DNA of 41,189 bases from a virus, in IMG/VR virus record IMGVR_UViG_3300042522_000515, positions 1 through 41,189 of that record. The stretch is one strand, 5' to 3'. Below are positions 5,633 through 12,449 of this stretch, in pieces. The notes under the pieces are model-generated. The model did no database searches, had not been told where the DNA came from, and saw only the letters and a list, made by a program, of their open reading frames with translations. Every line of letters begins with the position of its first letter. Within the stretch, counting starts at the first letter, position 1. Made by a program: the position numbers and the translations under genes.

Positions 5633-6384
5633 AACCAATTAAAGCAAAAGACCTTCTTGAATTGGATAAAGAAATGAAAGTTGTGATGCTCAATCAAACA
5701 CAACTTCCACAGACTCTTGTTTGGCAAGGAGGTAAAAATGATTACTCAGAAGAACCTATTCATACTAAGTGTCCACCAAATGAAAAAGAGTGTGGTAAAT
5801 GGGTTATTGAGCAACTACTTGCAAATGAACGTGGGCACTGGGGTCCATTGGAGCATCCTGCGATTACTTTGGACTGCGTTGGATTTGTTCATAATGTAAT
5901 GGTTCAGGCACGAACTCATCGGGTTGGTGTAAGTTTTGATGTTCAATCTCAACGTTATACTGGTCGTCGTGTTCTAAAAGTTGCCAAGGGTGAACTGAAA
6001 CCCCAGGAAGTTTATTATGTGCGTCCTCCTGGTCTTTATTTAGACCGCAAGGCACATAAGTATGAATGGACTATGGAAGATTACGAAAGGCAGTTAAAGT
6101 TCTGTCTGTCGGCATCTGAGAGATATGCAGAGGGTTATGAGAATCGTGGTATGGCAGAAGAACATCTTCGTGATTATCTTCCTCAAAATATTCGTCAGAA
6201 CTTTGTAGTCTCATTCTCTCTTCGTGCTGTGCTACACTTTCTCGATCTTCGTGCAAAGTTGGACGCACAGGTAGAAATTCAGGCACTTTGTGAGGCAATG
6301 GTCCCTATCATTAAAGAATGGGTTCCTGAGATTTTTAGTTACTATGAAGAGAAGCGTCTTCATAAAGCACGTTTGAGTCCTTAA
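5629..6384 (+). CDS. thyX: FAD-dependent thymidylate synthase
   Basis: A 251-aa protein with the ThyX signature region in a cyanobacterial-style variant: RTHRVGVSFDVQSQRYTG (residues 95-112), where the His-Arg pair and Ser-x-Arg-Tyr correspond to the RHR...SxRY motif that binds dUMP and FAD. Other family-like segments are HWGPLEHPAITL before it and RLQ-type FSLRAVLHFLDLRAKLDAQ-E near the C-terminus. It methylates dUMP to dTMP with methylene-tetrahydrofolate and FADH2, supplying thymidine for phage DNA. It is coupled to the upstream 55-aa gene and sits in the nucleotide/DNA-metabolism module. Full length for the family. Confidence 0.95.
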   Translation: MKPIKAKDLLELDKEMKVVMLNQTQLPQTLVWQGGKNDYSEEPIHTKCPPNEKECGKWVIEQLLANERGHWGPLEHPAITLDCVGFVHNVMVQARTHRVGVSFDVQSQRYTGRRVLKVAKGELKPQEVYYVRPPGLYLDRKAHKYEWTMEDYERQLKFCLSASERYAEGYENRGMAEEHLRDYLPQNIRQNFVVSFSLRAVLHFLDLRAKLDAQVEIQALCEAMVPIIKEWVPEIFSYYEEKRLHKARLSP

Positions 6385-6385
6385 T

Positions 6386-6393
6386 CTAAATAA
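6386..6393 (+). promoter_or_regulatory. Late-promoter-like box CTAAATAA
   Basis: Lies 22 nt before the ATG at 6415, in the only gap between thyX and phoH, matching the spacing of other CTAAATA boxes here. Confidence 0.35.
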
Positions 6394-6414
6394 CCATACA
6401 CATTATTAAAATTT

Positions 6415-6657
6415 ATGGCAATATATCCCATTATTCATAAAGAAACAGGTGAAACGAAAGTTATTGAAATGAGTGTCAATGATATTATGCAGTGGTATAA
6501 AGACAACCCTGAATGGCAGAGAGATTGGTCTCAGGGTTGTGCCTCACCAGGAGAAGTTGGTGATTTATTAAGTAGACACGTTAGAAGAAACCCTGGATGG
6601 AATGATGTCCTTCACAAGGTTTCGAAAGTTCCAGGTGCAAATGTAAAACCAATTTAA
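6415..6657 (+). CDS. Small conserved-looking cyanophage protein, 80 aa
   Basis: MAIYPIIHKETGETKVIEMS opens with a beta hairpin like the start of FmdB-type zinc ribbons but without the cysteine pairs. It continues with a Trp-rich segment (QWYKDNPEWQRDWSQGCASP) and ends NPGWNDVLHKVSKVPGANVK. I recall proteins of this layout as common in T4-like cyanophages without known function. It is preceded by a CTAAATA box, so it may be a late or virion-associated gene although it sits next to phoH, whose start is 2 nt after this stop. Confidence 0.65.
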   Translation: MAIYPIIHKETGETKVIEMSVNDIMQWYKDNPEWQRDWSQGCASPGEVGDLLSRHVRRNPGWNDVLHKVSKVPGANVKPI

Positions 6658-6659
6658 CT

Positions 6660-7418
6660 ATGGCAAGAAAAAGAAGAAGCAATGACAATCATCCAATTGG
6701 TATTGGGATGACTGCAAAACAAATGAAAAAAAGAAAACCAATTAGTGCTGACTATTTGGTTGATGTTGAACCCCTTACAGAAAATCAAAAGAAACTTTTT
6801 GCAGCATATGAAGAAGGTAAGCATTTAGTTGCCTATGGTGCTGCTGGCACAGGTAAAACGTTTATTACTCTTTATAATGCACTTAGAGATGTATTAGACG
6901 AGACAACACCATACGAACAAATTTATGTTGTTCGTTCTCTTGTAGCAACTCGTGAAATTGGTTTTCTTCCAGGAGACCACGATGATAAGTCTGCTCTTTA
7001 TCAAATTCCTTATAAGAATATGGTAAAGTATATGTTCCAGATGCCAAGTGATGCAGACTTTGAGATGCTTTATGGTAATCTCAAATCTCAAGAAACTGTA
7101 AAGTTTTGGAGCACCTCATTTATTCGTGGCACAACTCTTGATAATTCAATTATCATTGTTGATGAATATCAAAATCTTAATTTTCACGAATTGGATTCCA
7201 TCATCACTCGTGTTGGTGAAAATAGTAGAATTTGTTTCTGTGGAGATGCAACTCAAACTGATTTAGTAAAGTCAAATGAAAAAAATGGTATTGTTGACTT
7301 TATGAATATTTTAAGAAAGATGGATTCATTTGACTTAGTTGAATTTGGTATTGATGATATTGTTCGTTCTGGACTTGTAAAAGAGTATATCACTGCAAAA
7401 TTGGAACTTGGATTGTGA
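6660..7418 (+). CDS. phoH: PhoH-family ATPase
   Basis: A 252-aa protein with a Walker A GAAGTGKT (60-67), Walker B IIIVDEYQNL (D168-E169, Q171), a sensor-like FCGDATQTD and a PYKNM segment. These are the features of the P-loop PhoH/PhoL family, a relative of superfamily I helicases. Here it follows a basic leader (ARKRRSNDN). phoH is a frequent auxiliary gene of marine phages; in bacteria it belongs to the phosphate regulon, but its biochemical role in phages is not settled. The stop overlaps the next ATG (TGATG), placing it in the early DNA module. Confidence 0.93.
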   Translation: MARKRRSNDNHPIGIGMTAKQMKKRKPISADYLVDVEPLTENQKKLFAAYEEGKHLVAYGAAGTGKTFITLYNALRDVLDETTPYEQIYVVRSLVATREIGFLPGDHDDKSALYQIPYKNMVKYMFQMPSDADFEMLYGNLKSQETVKFWSTSFIRGTTLDNSIIIVDEYQNLNFHELDSIITRVGENSRICFCGDATQTDLVKSNEKNGIVDFMNILRKMDSFDLVEFGIDDIVRSGLVKEYITAKLELGL

Positions 7419-8095
7419 TGTTTAATTTTATTGATATTGAACTTCCTCAACTTGAGAGGGAGACTATTGATGGAGTTCGTTATTATAAAATTCCTGATAA
7501 TGGTGAATTGCTTCGTTTTGCTTCAATTACATCTGTGACCAGTCATAAGAACCGTCAGTTCTTTGCTGATTGGAGAAACAAAGTAGGAGAAGAAACCGCA
7601 AATAAAATCACAAAGCAAGCAACTAGTCGTGGAACTGATATGCATACTCTTTCCGAAATGTATTTGAAGAATGAGAGTTTGCCCTCTGACGTTCTTCCAA
7701 TTTCACAAATGTTATTTGGAATTGCGAAACCTTATTTAAATAAGATAAATAATATTCACGCACTTGAAAATTCTTTGTATAGTAAGGTTTTAGGTGTTGC
7801 GGGAACGGTTGATTGTATTGCAGAATACGATGGGGAATTAGCAGTTATTGACTTTAAGACCTCGAAAAAACCAAAACCAAAAGATTGGATTGAACACTAT
7901 TTCGTTCAATGTGCTGCTTATGCTTGTATGTTATATGAACTTACTGGTATAATGGTAAAGAAATTTGTAATCATTATGGCTTGTGAAAATGGAGAATGCG
8001 AAATTTATGAAGAATACGACAAAGGAAAGTACATTAAGTTACTCACCGAATATATTAGAGAATTTGTTAGAGATAAACTTCAGCAGTATGAATGA
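7418..8095 (+). CDS. PD-(D/E)XK exonuclease (RecB/Cas4-like fold)
   Basis: I chose ATG 7418 over GTG 7415. The 225-aa protein has the PD-(D/E)XK core: an early acidic region (RGTDMHTLSEMYL), VAGTVDCIAEY (D132), AVIDFKTSKK (D145-x-K147) and the motif-IV glutamine helix HYFVQCAAYA. Such nucleases are widespread in T4-like cyanophages and are thought to degrade host DNA or process recombination ends. It lies in a coupled run phoH-exonuclease-gp33-gp59. There is no cysteine cluster, so it lacks the Cas4-type iron-sulfur site. Confidence 0.85.
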   Translation: MFNFIDIELPQLERETIDGVRYYKIPDNGELLRFASITSVTSHKNRQFFADWRNKVGEETANKITKQATSRGTDMHTLSEMYLKNESLPSDVLPISQMLFGIAKPYLNKINNIHALENSLYSKVLGVAGTVDCIAEYDGELAVIDFKTSKKPKPKDWIEHYFVQCAAYACMLYELTGIMVKKFVIIMACENGECEIYEEYDKGKYIKLLTEYIREFVRDKLQQYE

Positions 8096-8342
8096 TAAAC
8101 TCAAGGAAGAATTAAATAACAAATTTCTATGTCCTCAAAAGTTTGCTCAGGACATAGAACATATTGTTAAAGAATCTAAAATCAATTATATTGATGCAAT
8201 CGTCACATATTGTGAAGAAAATAACATTGAAATTGATACTATATCTAAATTAGTTTCTAAACCATTGAAAGAGAAACTTAAAAATGATGCGACCGAATTA
8301 AATTTTTTGAAGAAAACTACTCGTGCTAAATTGCCATTGTGA
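8088..8342 (+). CDS. 33: Late-promoter transcription accessory protein gp33
   Basis: I start at ATG 8088 (MNDKLKEELNNKFL), 8 nt inside the end of the exonuclease gene; a longer upstream in-frame start would overlap it by more than 100 nt. The 84-aa core (IEHIVKESKINYIDAIVTYC, EENNIEIDTISKLVSKPLKE, ATELNFLKK) lines up by eye with T4 gp33 (remembered pattern IIEKMVEEFGMSYLEATTAF, then LEENSIP and NLLRP). gp33 binds the RNA polymerase beta flap and, with gp55 and the sliding clamp, activates late promoters. This fits the late-type boxes in the window. It is shorter than T4 gp33 (112 aa), lacking the N-terminal part. Confidence 0.8.
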   Translation: MNDKLKEELNNKFLCPQKFAQDIEHIVKESKINYIDAIVTYCEENNIEIDTISKLVSKPLKEKLKNDATELNFLKKTTRAKLPL

Positions 8343-8929
8343 CTCCTTTTGATGTATATAAAACTTACTTAGCATTCAAAAATCATTTTACAAAAGAAAA
8401 TTACGATTACTTTAAGTATTGTGGAAAGTCCAGAGCATCTCTGGACTCTTTTCATAAGAGAAAGGATAGATATTTCTTTGAACGAACTTCCAGACAGAAA
8501 AATGATGATGAAATCAAAGCATATTTTGTAGCAAATTTTGCTGAATGTAATGACACACAATCTTTATGGATTGGTGAAATTATCGAAAATGGAGAACAAA
8601 TTTATACAAATTGGTTAAAGAAATCCCAAAGTCTTTTTTACTTATTCAAAACAGAAGCAGAAGTCTTTATTCATAAAGATAGTTTTGAAAAACTGTTTGA
8701 GATAAAAAATAATCAACATCCAGAAATTCTCAAAAAGTATTTTCAAAAGGCAATCAGTTTGGAAACGATGGTGATATTGGATATGATATTGGGTTATGTA
8801 AAAAAGTTTGATAAGAAATTAACAGACCCAGTGTGGGAAACCGTCAGTCTAAGAATTCGAAAATATCAACCATTCCTAAATATTGATATAGCAAAGTATA
8901 AAGAAGTCCTCAAGGAGATTGTTTTATGA
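8339..8929 (+). CDS. 59: Replicative helicase loader gp59
   Basis: GTG start at 8339, overlapping the gp33 stop. The 196-aa protein matches T4 gp59 from memory in order: DVYKTYLAFKNHF, RKDRYFFERTS (T4 RRDKYFF), SLWIGEI (T4 AWIGDI), ISLETMVILDMILGYVKKFD (T4 ISFETFILLDSFL), and DPVWETVSLRIRKYQPFLNI (T4 NLVWNNYSIKLKAYRKILNI). gp59 recognises forks and loads gp41 helicase onto gp32-coated ssDNA, and gp32 lies two genes downstream. Slightly shorter than T4 gp59 (217 aa). Confidence 0.9.
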   Translation: MTPFDVYKTYLAFKNHFTKENYDYFKYCGKSRASLDSFHKRKDRYFFERTSRQKNDDEIKAYFVANFAECNDTQSLWIGEIIENGEQIYTNWLKKSQSLFYLFKTEAEVFIHKDSFEKLFEIKNNQHPEILKKYFQKAISLETMVILDMILGYVKKFDKKLTDPVWETVSLRIRKYQPFLNIDIAKYKEVLKEIVL

Positions 8930-9258
8930 GCAGATTTTTTGATTCAGAACAGGTCAGAGAATCTTTATTTGAACTTGATGAACTTCAACATAAACTTTTC
9001 AATGAATTATTGGAACTTCCTTTTTCTGGTTCGGATAAAAAAAGGGAACATCTAGAAACAATGAAGAATTTTTTAGAAAAACAAAAAGTCTTTATTTTTA
9101 GATTATCTCTATCCAATGATCCAGAAGCAATAGAAATGAAGAATCGAATTCTTGATTCCGCTAAAATGTTTGGATTGGAATCGGGAGACAATATCAATAC
9201 GTTCTTTGCGAAAATGGAAGAGTCGATCGAAAACCTCGAAAAGACCCTTGACGACTGA
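8926..9258 (+). CDS. DUF1825-like small helical protein
   Basis: A 110-aa all-helical protein beginning MSRFFDSEQVRESLFELDEL, with a central LEKQKVFIFRLSLSNDPEA and a C-terminal Met/Glu-rich helix. It resembles the cyanobacterial DUF1825 family (FFES...; KIFMKRFELSED...), which cyanophages also carry. Role unknown; a host-derived origin is possible. Its start overlaps the gp59 stop, and the -35 box of the gp32 promoter lies in its last codons. Confidence 0.75.
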   Translation: MSRFFDSEQVRESLFELDELQHKLFNELLELPFSGSDKKREHLETMKNFLEKQKVFIFRLSLSNDPEAIEMKNRILDSAKMFGLESGDNINTFFAKMEESIENLEKTLDD

Positions 9259-9276
9259 CCTCATACCTGCTATACT
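9248..9276 (+). promoter_or_regulatory. Strong sigma70-type promoter of gp32
   Basis: TTGACG (9248-9253), a 17-nt spacer ending in TGC, then TATACT (9271-9276): near-consensus -35, optimal spacing and an extended -10. It points at gene 32 at 9321 and should be read by host RNA polymerase early in infection. Confidence 0.8.
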
Positions 9277-9277
9277 T

Positions 9278-9318
9278 AATACGTACAATACTTCCAATAC
9301 TACTAATACGGAGAATAC
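9278..9318 (+). repeat. Five AATAC boxes at exact 9-nt spacing in the gp32 leader
   Basis: AATAC occurs at 9278, 9287, 9296, 9305 and 9314, each 9 nt apart, filling the whole stretch from the -10 box to the start codon. The spacer of the last repeat (GGAG, 9310-9313) is the ribosome-binding site. G is nearly absent elsewhere, so the leader should be unstructured. T4 gp32 represses its own translation by cooperative binding to its unstructured leader; this array is a candidate operator. Confidence 0.65.
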
Positions 9319-9320
9319 GA

Positions 9321-10223
9321 ATGTCTTTTGCTGATCTTAAAAAGCAATCTAAGATGGGTTCTTTGACCGAGAAACTCATCAAACAAGTTGAGAAACTCAA
9401 CGATGGTGGTTCCAAAGATGATGATCGTTTTTGGAAACCTGTAATGGATAAAGGTGGAACTGGTTCTGCTGTAATCCGTTTTCTTCCTGCTCCCGAAGGT
9501 TGTGATTTGCCTTGGGCTCAGGTTTGGTCTCACGCATTTCAAGGTCCTGGTGGTTGGTTGATTGATAATTGCCTCACCACTTTGGGTCAAAACTGTCCTG
9601 TATGTGAAAAGAACCGTGTTCTTTGGAACTCTGGTTCTGATCGTGATAAAGAAGAAGCACGTAAACAAAAACGTAAACTTTCTTATTTCGCAAACATTTA
9701 TGTTGTAAAAGATCCTGCGAATCCTGCAAATGAAGGACGAGTGTTCCTTTATAAGTTTGGTAAGAAAATCTTTGATAAGATTATGGCTTCGATGCAACCT
9801 GAGTTTGATGATGAAGAACCAATTAATCCCTTTGATTTTTGGAAGGGTGCTAACTTCAAACTGAAACTAGTGAAGAAAGATGGTTATTGGAACTATGATA
9901 AATCTGAATTCGCACCATCTTCTGCTCTTCTTGATGACGATGATGAACTGGAAACAATCTATAAGTCACTCAACAACTTGAATGACTTTGTTGCTCCAGG
10001 TGAGTTCAAGTCTTATGAAGATTTGAAGAAACGTCTTGATTATACTCTTGGTCTCAAAGGAACTCCAAAGTTCCAAGACCCCGAGACGATTGATGAAGAA
10101 GAAGAAGTTGAAGTTTCACGTCCTGCGAAAGAAACCACTTCAGTTCGTTCTTCTGTTTCTACTGATGACGAGGAGGATGGGGATGATACACTTGCATATT
10201 TTGCGCGTTTAGCAGCAGACTGA
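9321..10223 (+). CDS. 32: Single-stranded DNA-binding protein gp32
   Basis: A 300-aa protein, about the length of T4 gp32. Visible parts: an N-terminal basic cooperativity region (residues 1-20, MSFADLKKQSKMGSLTEKLI); a zinc site with H71, C84 and C92-P-V-C95 inside the OB-fold core; aromatic DNA-contact residues (FWKP, WSHAF, PGGWLIDN); and a highly acidic C-terminal tail (EEEEVEVS..., STDDEEDGDD) that recruits partner proteins such as gp59. It coats ssDNA in replication, recombination and repair. It has its own strong promoter and a repeat-bearing leader, and is followed by a strong terminator. Confidence 0.95.
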   Translation: MSFADLKKQSKMGSLTEKLIKQVEKLNDGGSKDDDRFWKPVMDKGGTGSAVIRFLPAPEGCDLPWAQVWSHAFQGPGGWLIDNCLTTLGQNCPVCEKNRVLWNSGSDRDKEEARKQKRKLSYFANIYVVKDPANPANEGRVFLYKFGKKIFDKIMASMQPEFDDEEPINPFDFWKGANFKLKLVKKDGYWNYDKSEFAPSSALLDDDDELETIYKSLNNLNDFVAPGEFKSYEDLKKRLDYTLGLKGTPKFQDPETIDEEEEVEVSRPAKETTSVRSSVSTDDEEDGDDTLAYFARLAAD

Positions 10224-10250
10224 TTTCAAAATCAACTTTTAAATCCATTT

Positions 10251-10281
10251 TACCCCCGAAAAAAATCGGGGGTATTTTTTT
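10251..10281 (+). terminator. Rho-independent terminator of gp32
   Basis: A 9-bp stem TACCCCCGA (10251-10259)/TCGGGGGTA (10266-10274) with an A-rich loop and a T run to 10281. It separates gp32 from the convergent minus-strand late operon. On the minus strand the hairpin lacks a T run, so it seems directional. Confidence 0.92.
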
Positions 10282-10292
10282 GTCTGTAGGGT

Positions 10293-10589
10293 TCACACCC
10301 CAGTAATTTTTGGATTATAACCACGTTTAGTATTTTGATTTATATATTGTGAAGATTCCGCATACTTCATAATGTTCTTCATATCACCTATAAAGACTGC
10401 TAGGTATTCTGGTTTTAAAATTAATATTTTTCTTTTCTTTTCATTTTCCAAAACTTCATATTCATAATTACTTACTTCTTTAATAGATGAAGATGATGCT
10501 TTATTTTTATTTGTATTAGTAATAGAAATTGCTTCAACGTTTCTTGATACTTTTATTTTTACACCATTTATGGGAGGTTGAAGAGACAT
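10293..10589 (-). CDS. Hypothetical 98-aa protein, last gene of the minus-strand baseplate operon
   Basis: MSLQPPINGVKIKVSRNVEA... followed by a Ser/Lys/Asn-rich segment and a body with EYEVLENEKKRKILILKPEY and ends in a basic tail (NTKRGYNPKITGV). No recognised domain. It lies 17 nt downstream of gp53 and is presumably co-transcribed with it, which suggests a virion or assembly role. The gap to the gp32 terminator is tiny, so there is no separate terminator for this operon. Confidence 0.65.
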   Translation of the reverse strand: MSLQPPINGVKIKVSRNVEAISITNTNKNKASSSSIKEVSNYEYEVLENEKKRKILILKPEYLAVFIGDMKNIMKYAESSQYINQNTKRGYNPKITGV

Positions 10590-10606
10590 AAGAATTTTTA
10601 TTTTAT

Positions 10607-11440
10607 TTAGAATTGTTGTTTGAATTTAAATACTGGGACAATCGCACCATCTACTTCTTCGCCTACAATTTCGTATAATAATGGATTGAGGACTATATCA
10701 TTTTCAAATATAATATCAAGAACTTGAATGGCAGTATTTTCAGTTCTTCCTTTTACTGTGGTTTCTCCTCCCCAACTGGCAGGCCAAGTATCTAAACTAT
10801 TTGTGATACTAATATCAATTTTATTTTGTCTTCCACTAATTTTTAATGAAGATAAATTATATCCAATGTCTTTTATAATTGCCTGTGTGGTTTCTGTCGT
10901 ACCATTATAAACAGGAAGATATTGATTTAAATTGATTGTAATAACATCTGTATCTTCTTTTGGAAATTCACCTAAATTATAACTATTAAATTGTCCTGGA
11001 CCAGTTGCAACTGATATTTGTTTTCCTGAGTCAACTTGATAACCACCAGGAACTACAACACGTTCATATTCGTCTCTAAATTCAACAGTTTCATAGTGAT
11101 GAGGTTTTGCAAGTTCTTCATCACTTCCATACTTATCTATAAGATACTTATAAAAACTATTATTATCTAACGGCCAATTTTGATTGATATTTGTGATATT
11201 ATTTGTGATTAAAATTACCCAATCAAGGTCTGCGTTGTCGTAAACTTTTGCAGCAACTTGGTCTGGTCTTTCATTATCAATAATTTGATAATATTCAAAA
11301 GCAGTTATAGCATTCGCAATATCTTCTCTTAATTTTGCTCTTTTGAATATATTTTTAGTTACAACATAATCGTCATTAAATGACTGATTAGGAAAATTCG
11401 CAATATACTGGAAATTTGGAAGTTCTCTAAAATACGGCAT
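10607..11440 (-). CDS. 53: Baseplate wedge subunit gp53
   Basis: A 277-aa protein whose first 120 residues carry the gp53 family pattern: MPYFRELPNFQYIANFPNQS, TKNIFKRAKLREDI, FEYYQIIDNERPDQVAAKVY, LDWVILITNNITN, WPLDNNSFYKYLIDKYG. In T4, gp53 fastens wedges together and triggers hub-wedge joining. The C-terminal half is beta-rich and longer than in T4 gp53 (about 196 aa), as is usual for cyanophages. It follows the homing endonuclease and has its own CTAAATAC box at 11462-11469, keeping it expressed despite the insertion. Confidence 0.9.
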   Translation of the reverse strand: MPYFRELPNFQYIANFPNQSFNDDYVVTKNIFKRAKLREDIANAITAFEYYQIIDNERPDQVAAKVYDNADLDWVILITNNITNINQNWPLDNNSFYKYLIDKYGSDEELAKPHHYETVEFRDEYERVVVPGGYQVDSGKQISVATGPGQFNSYNLGEFPKEDTDVITINLNQYLPVYNGTTETTQAIIKDIGYNLSSLKISGRQNKIDISITNSLDTWPASWGGETTVKGRTENTAIQVLDIIFENDIVLNPLLYEIVGEEVDGAIVPVFKFKQQF

Positions 11441-11461
11441 TTTAGACGGTAGGTCTTTTGA

Positions 11462-11469
11462 GTATTTAG
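11462..11469 (-). promoter_or_regulatory. Late-promoter-like box CTAAATAC for gp53
   Basis: On the minus strand CTAAATAC ends 21 nt before the gp53 start at 11440, in the short gap between the homing endonuclease and gp53. Confidence 0.45.
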
Positions 11470-11493
11470 ATATAATAAATGAATAAAATAAAT

Positions 11494-12327
11494 TTAGGAG
11501 GCAATAGTACCATATTTTTTTATATGATAGTAAGATTTGCTAGTAATTTGTATAGCATTCAATATGCAGTCATAAATCGTTCCATCATAATATATCTTTT
11601 TTGCTGCTGGACTTTTTCCTCCAGTAATATTTGGATTTTTAATTCCTTTATTCCAAGGAACTTTTCCTTGTGTTGCTTCACTTATTTTTCTTTTAGTTTC
11701 TTCTGAATGTTTATGTCCAGGAATTCCAGTTCTTGCTTTAGCACGGATAATGACGGAGTTCTTGCTTTTTTCGGTAATAGTTTTAGATTTCCCCTTATTA
11801 GATTCTGAAATTTTTTTCTTGTGGTCTATAGTTAATTTTTTTCCTTTTGTTGCTTTACTAATTTTTTTCTTTGTTTCTTCGGAAAGAGTTTTACCATAAT
11901 TGTAATGATTTTTACCTTTTCCTTTAGAATATAATTTACCTTTCCTTTTAGAATATGATTTACCTTCCATTTTAGGATATGATTTACCTTTCCTTGCTTC
12001 ACTTATTTTTCTTTTGTGTTCTTCAGATAATGTTGTTCCGTATACAGAAAAACCAGTAGAAGTTTGATATGACTTATTAGCAAAGTGGGGATTTTCTACA
12101 ACCTTATAATATTCCTGTAAAATAATCTCATCAACATATGCTTCTTCTCTTGTAGCATAATCACTTTTGAGTATTATTTTTTGCGTTGGTTTGAATGTTT
12201 TATCTTTGAATGAACCGAAGTAGTTTATATCTTCTTTTGGTAAGCATTTACAACTTCTACTACCAAAATATCCTCTACCATATTCCTCATAGGAATAATA
12301 GACATAGTGATACTCTGTGAGTTCCAT
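11494..12327 (-). CDS. Free-standing GIY-YIG-type homing endonuclease with NUMOD3 repeats
   Basis: A 277-aa protein. Residues 6-40 (YHYVYYSYEEYGRGYFGSRS, then CKCLPKEDINYFGSF) look like the divergent GIY-YIG catalytic domain of phage homing nucleases (YVY...GYFGSR, with a later conserved EEAYVDE). Residues 95-235 hold several NUMOD3 DNA-binding motifs (LSEEHKRKISEARKGK, LSEETKKKISKATKGK, HSEETKRKISEATQGK, then VPWNKG). The end (AKKIYYDGTIYDCILNAIQI) resembles a NUMOD1/IENR1 helix-turn-helix. Four 8-residue GKxYSK-like units sit between NUMOD3 copies. It is wedged between gp48 and gp53 with its own terminator and late promoter upstream, typical of a mobile endonuclease that homes into phages lacking it. 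Confidence 0.88.
   Translation of the reverse strand: MELTEYHYVYYSYEEYGRGYFGSRSCKCLPKEDINYFGSFKDKTFKPTQKIILKSDYATREEAYVDEIILQEYYKVVENPHFANKSYQTSTGFSVYGTTLSEEHKRKISEARKGKSYPKMEGKSYSKRKGKLYSKGKGKNHYNYGKTLSEETKKKISKATKGKKLTIDHKKKISESNKGKSKTITEKSKNSVIIRAKARTGIPGHKHSEETKRKISEATQGKVPWNKGIKNPNITGGKSPAAKKIYYDGTIYDCILNAIQITSKSYYHIKKYGTIAS
11911..11988 (-). repeat. 24-bp tandem repeats inside the homing endonuclease gene
   Basis: The plus-strand hexamer TTTACC recurs at 11911, 11935, 11959 and 11983, exactly 24 bp apart, with similar intervening bases. It encodes four 8-residue units of the type (E/K)GK(S/L)YSK(R/G). In-frame units of this kind can expand or contract by slippage, changing the linker between DNA-binding motifs. 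Confidence 0.75.
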
Positions 12328-12354
12328 AACTGCTCTTAAGTTGGTGGTTATTAT

Positions 12355-12362
12355 TATTTATA
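12355..12362 (-). promoter_or_regulatory. T4-type late promoter TATAAATA for the homing endonuclease
   Basis: A perfect minus-strand TATAAATA lies 27 nt before the endonuclease start at 12327, just after the gp48 terminator hairpin. Confidence 0.6.
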
Positions 12363-12366
12363 CAGG

Positions 12367-12387
12367 AAAAGCACCCGAAAGTGCTTT
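12367..12387 (-). terminator. Terminator-like hairpin after gp48
   Basis: On the minus strand AAAGCAC, loop TTTCGG, GTGCTTT then one more T: a 7-bp stem with a short T run. It would end transcripts coming from gp4-gp48 before the endonuclease gene. It is nested inside the longer inverted repeat 12339-12414. Confidence 0.6.
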
Positions 12388-12449
12388 ATCCCAACCTGAA
12401 AAGAACCACCAACTCAGGCACTTTTATTTATTGATTGAATTAAAATGAA

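Larger units (their letters stand above)
12339..12414. repeat. 11-bp perfect inverted repeat framing terminator and late promoter
   Basis: AGTTGGTGGTT (12339-12349) and AACCACCAACT (12404-12414) are exact reverse complements. Between them CAGG (12363-12366) can also pair with CCTG (12395-12398), enclosing the terminator hairpin, so the whole block can fold as a nested structure. It marks the upstream border of the homing endonuclease insertion. Confidence 0.75.

Noticed and set aside
7983-8342. Longer 119-aa version of gp33
   Set aside because: The extra N-terminus lies inside the exonuclease gene in another frame, and similarity to T4 gp33 begins after ATG 8088.
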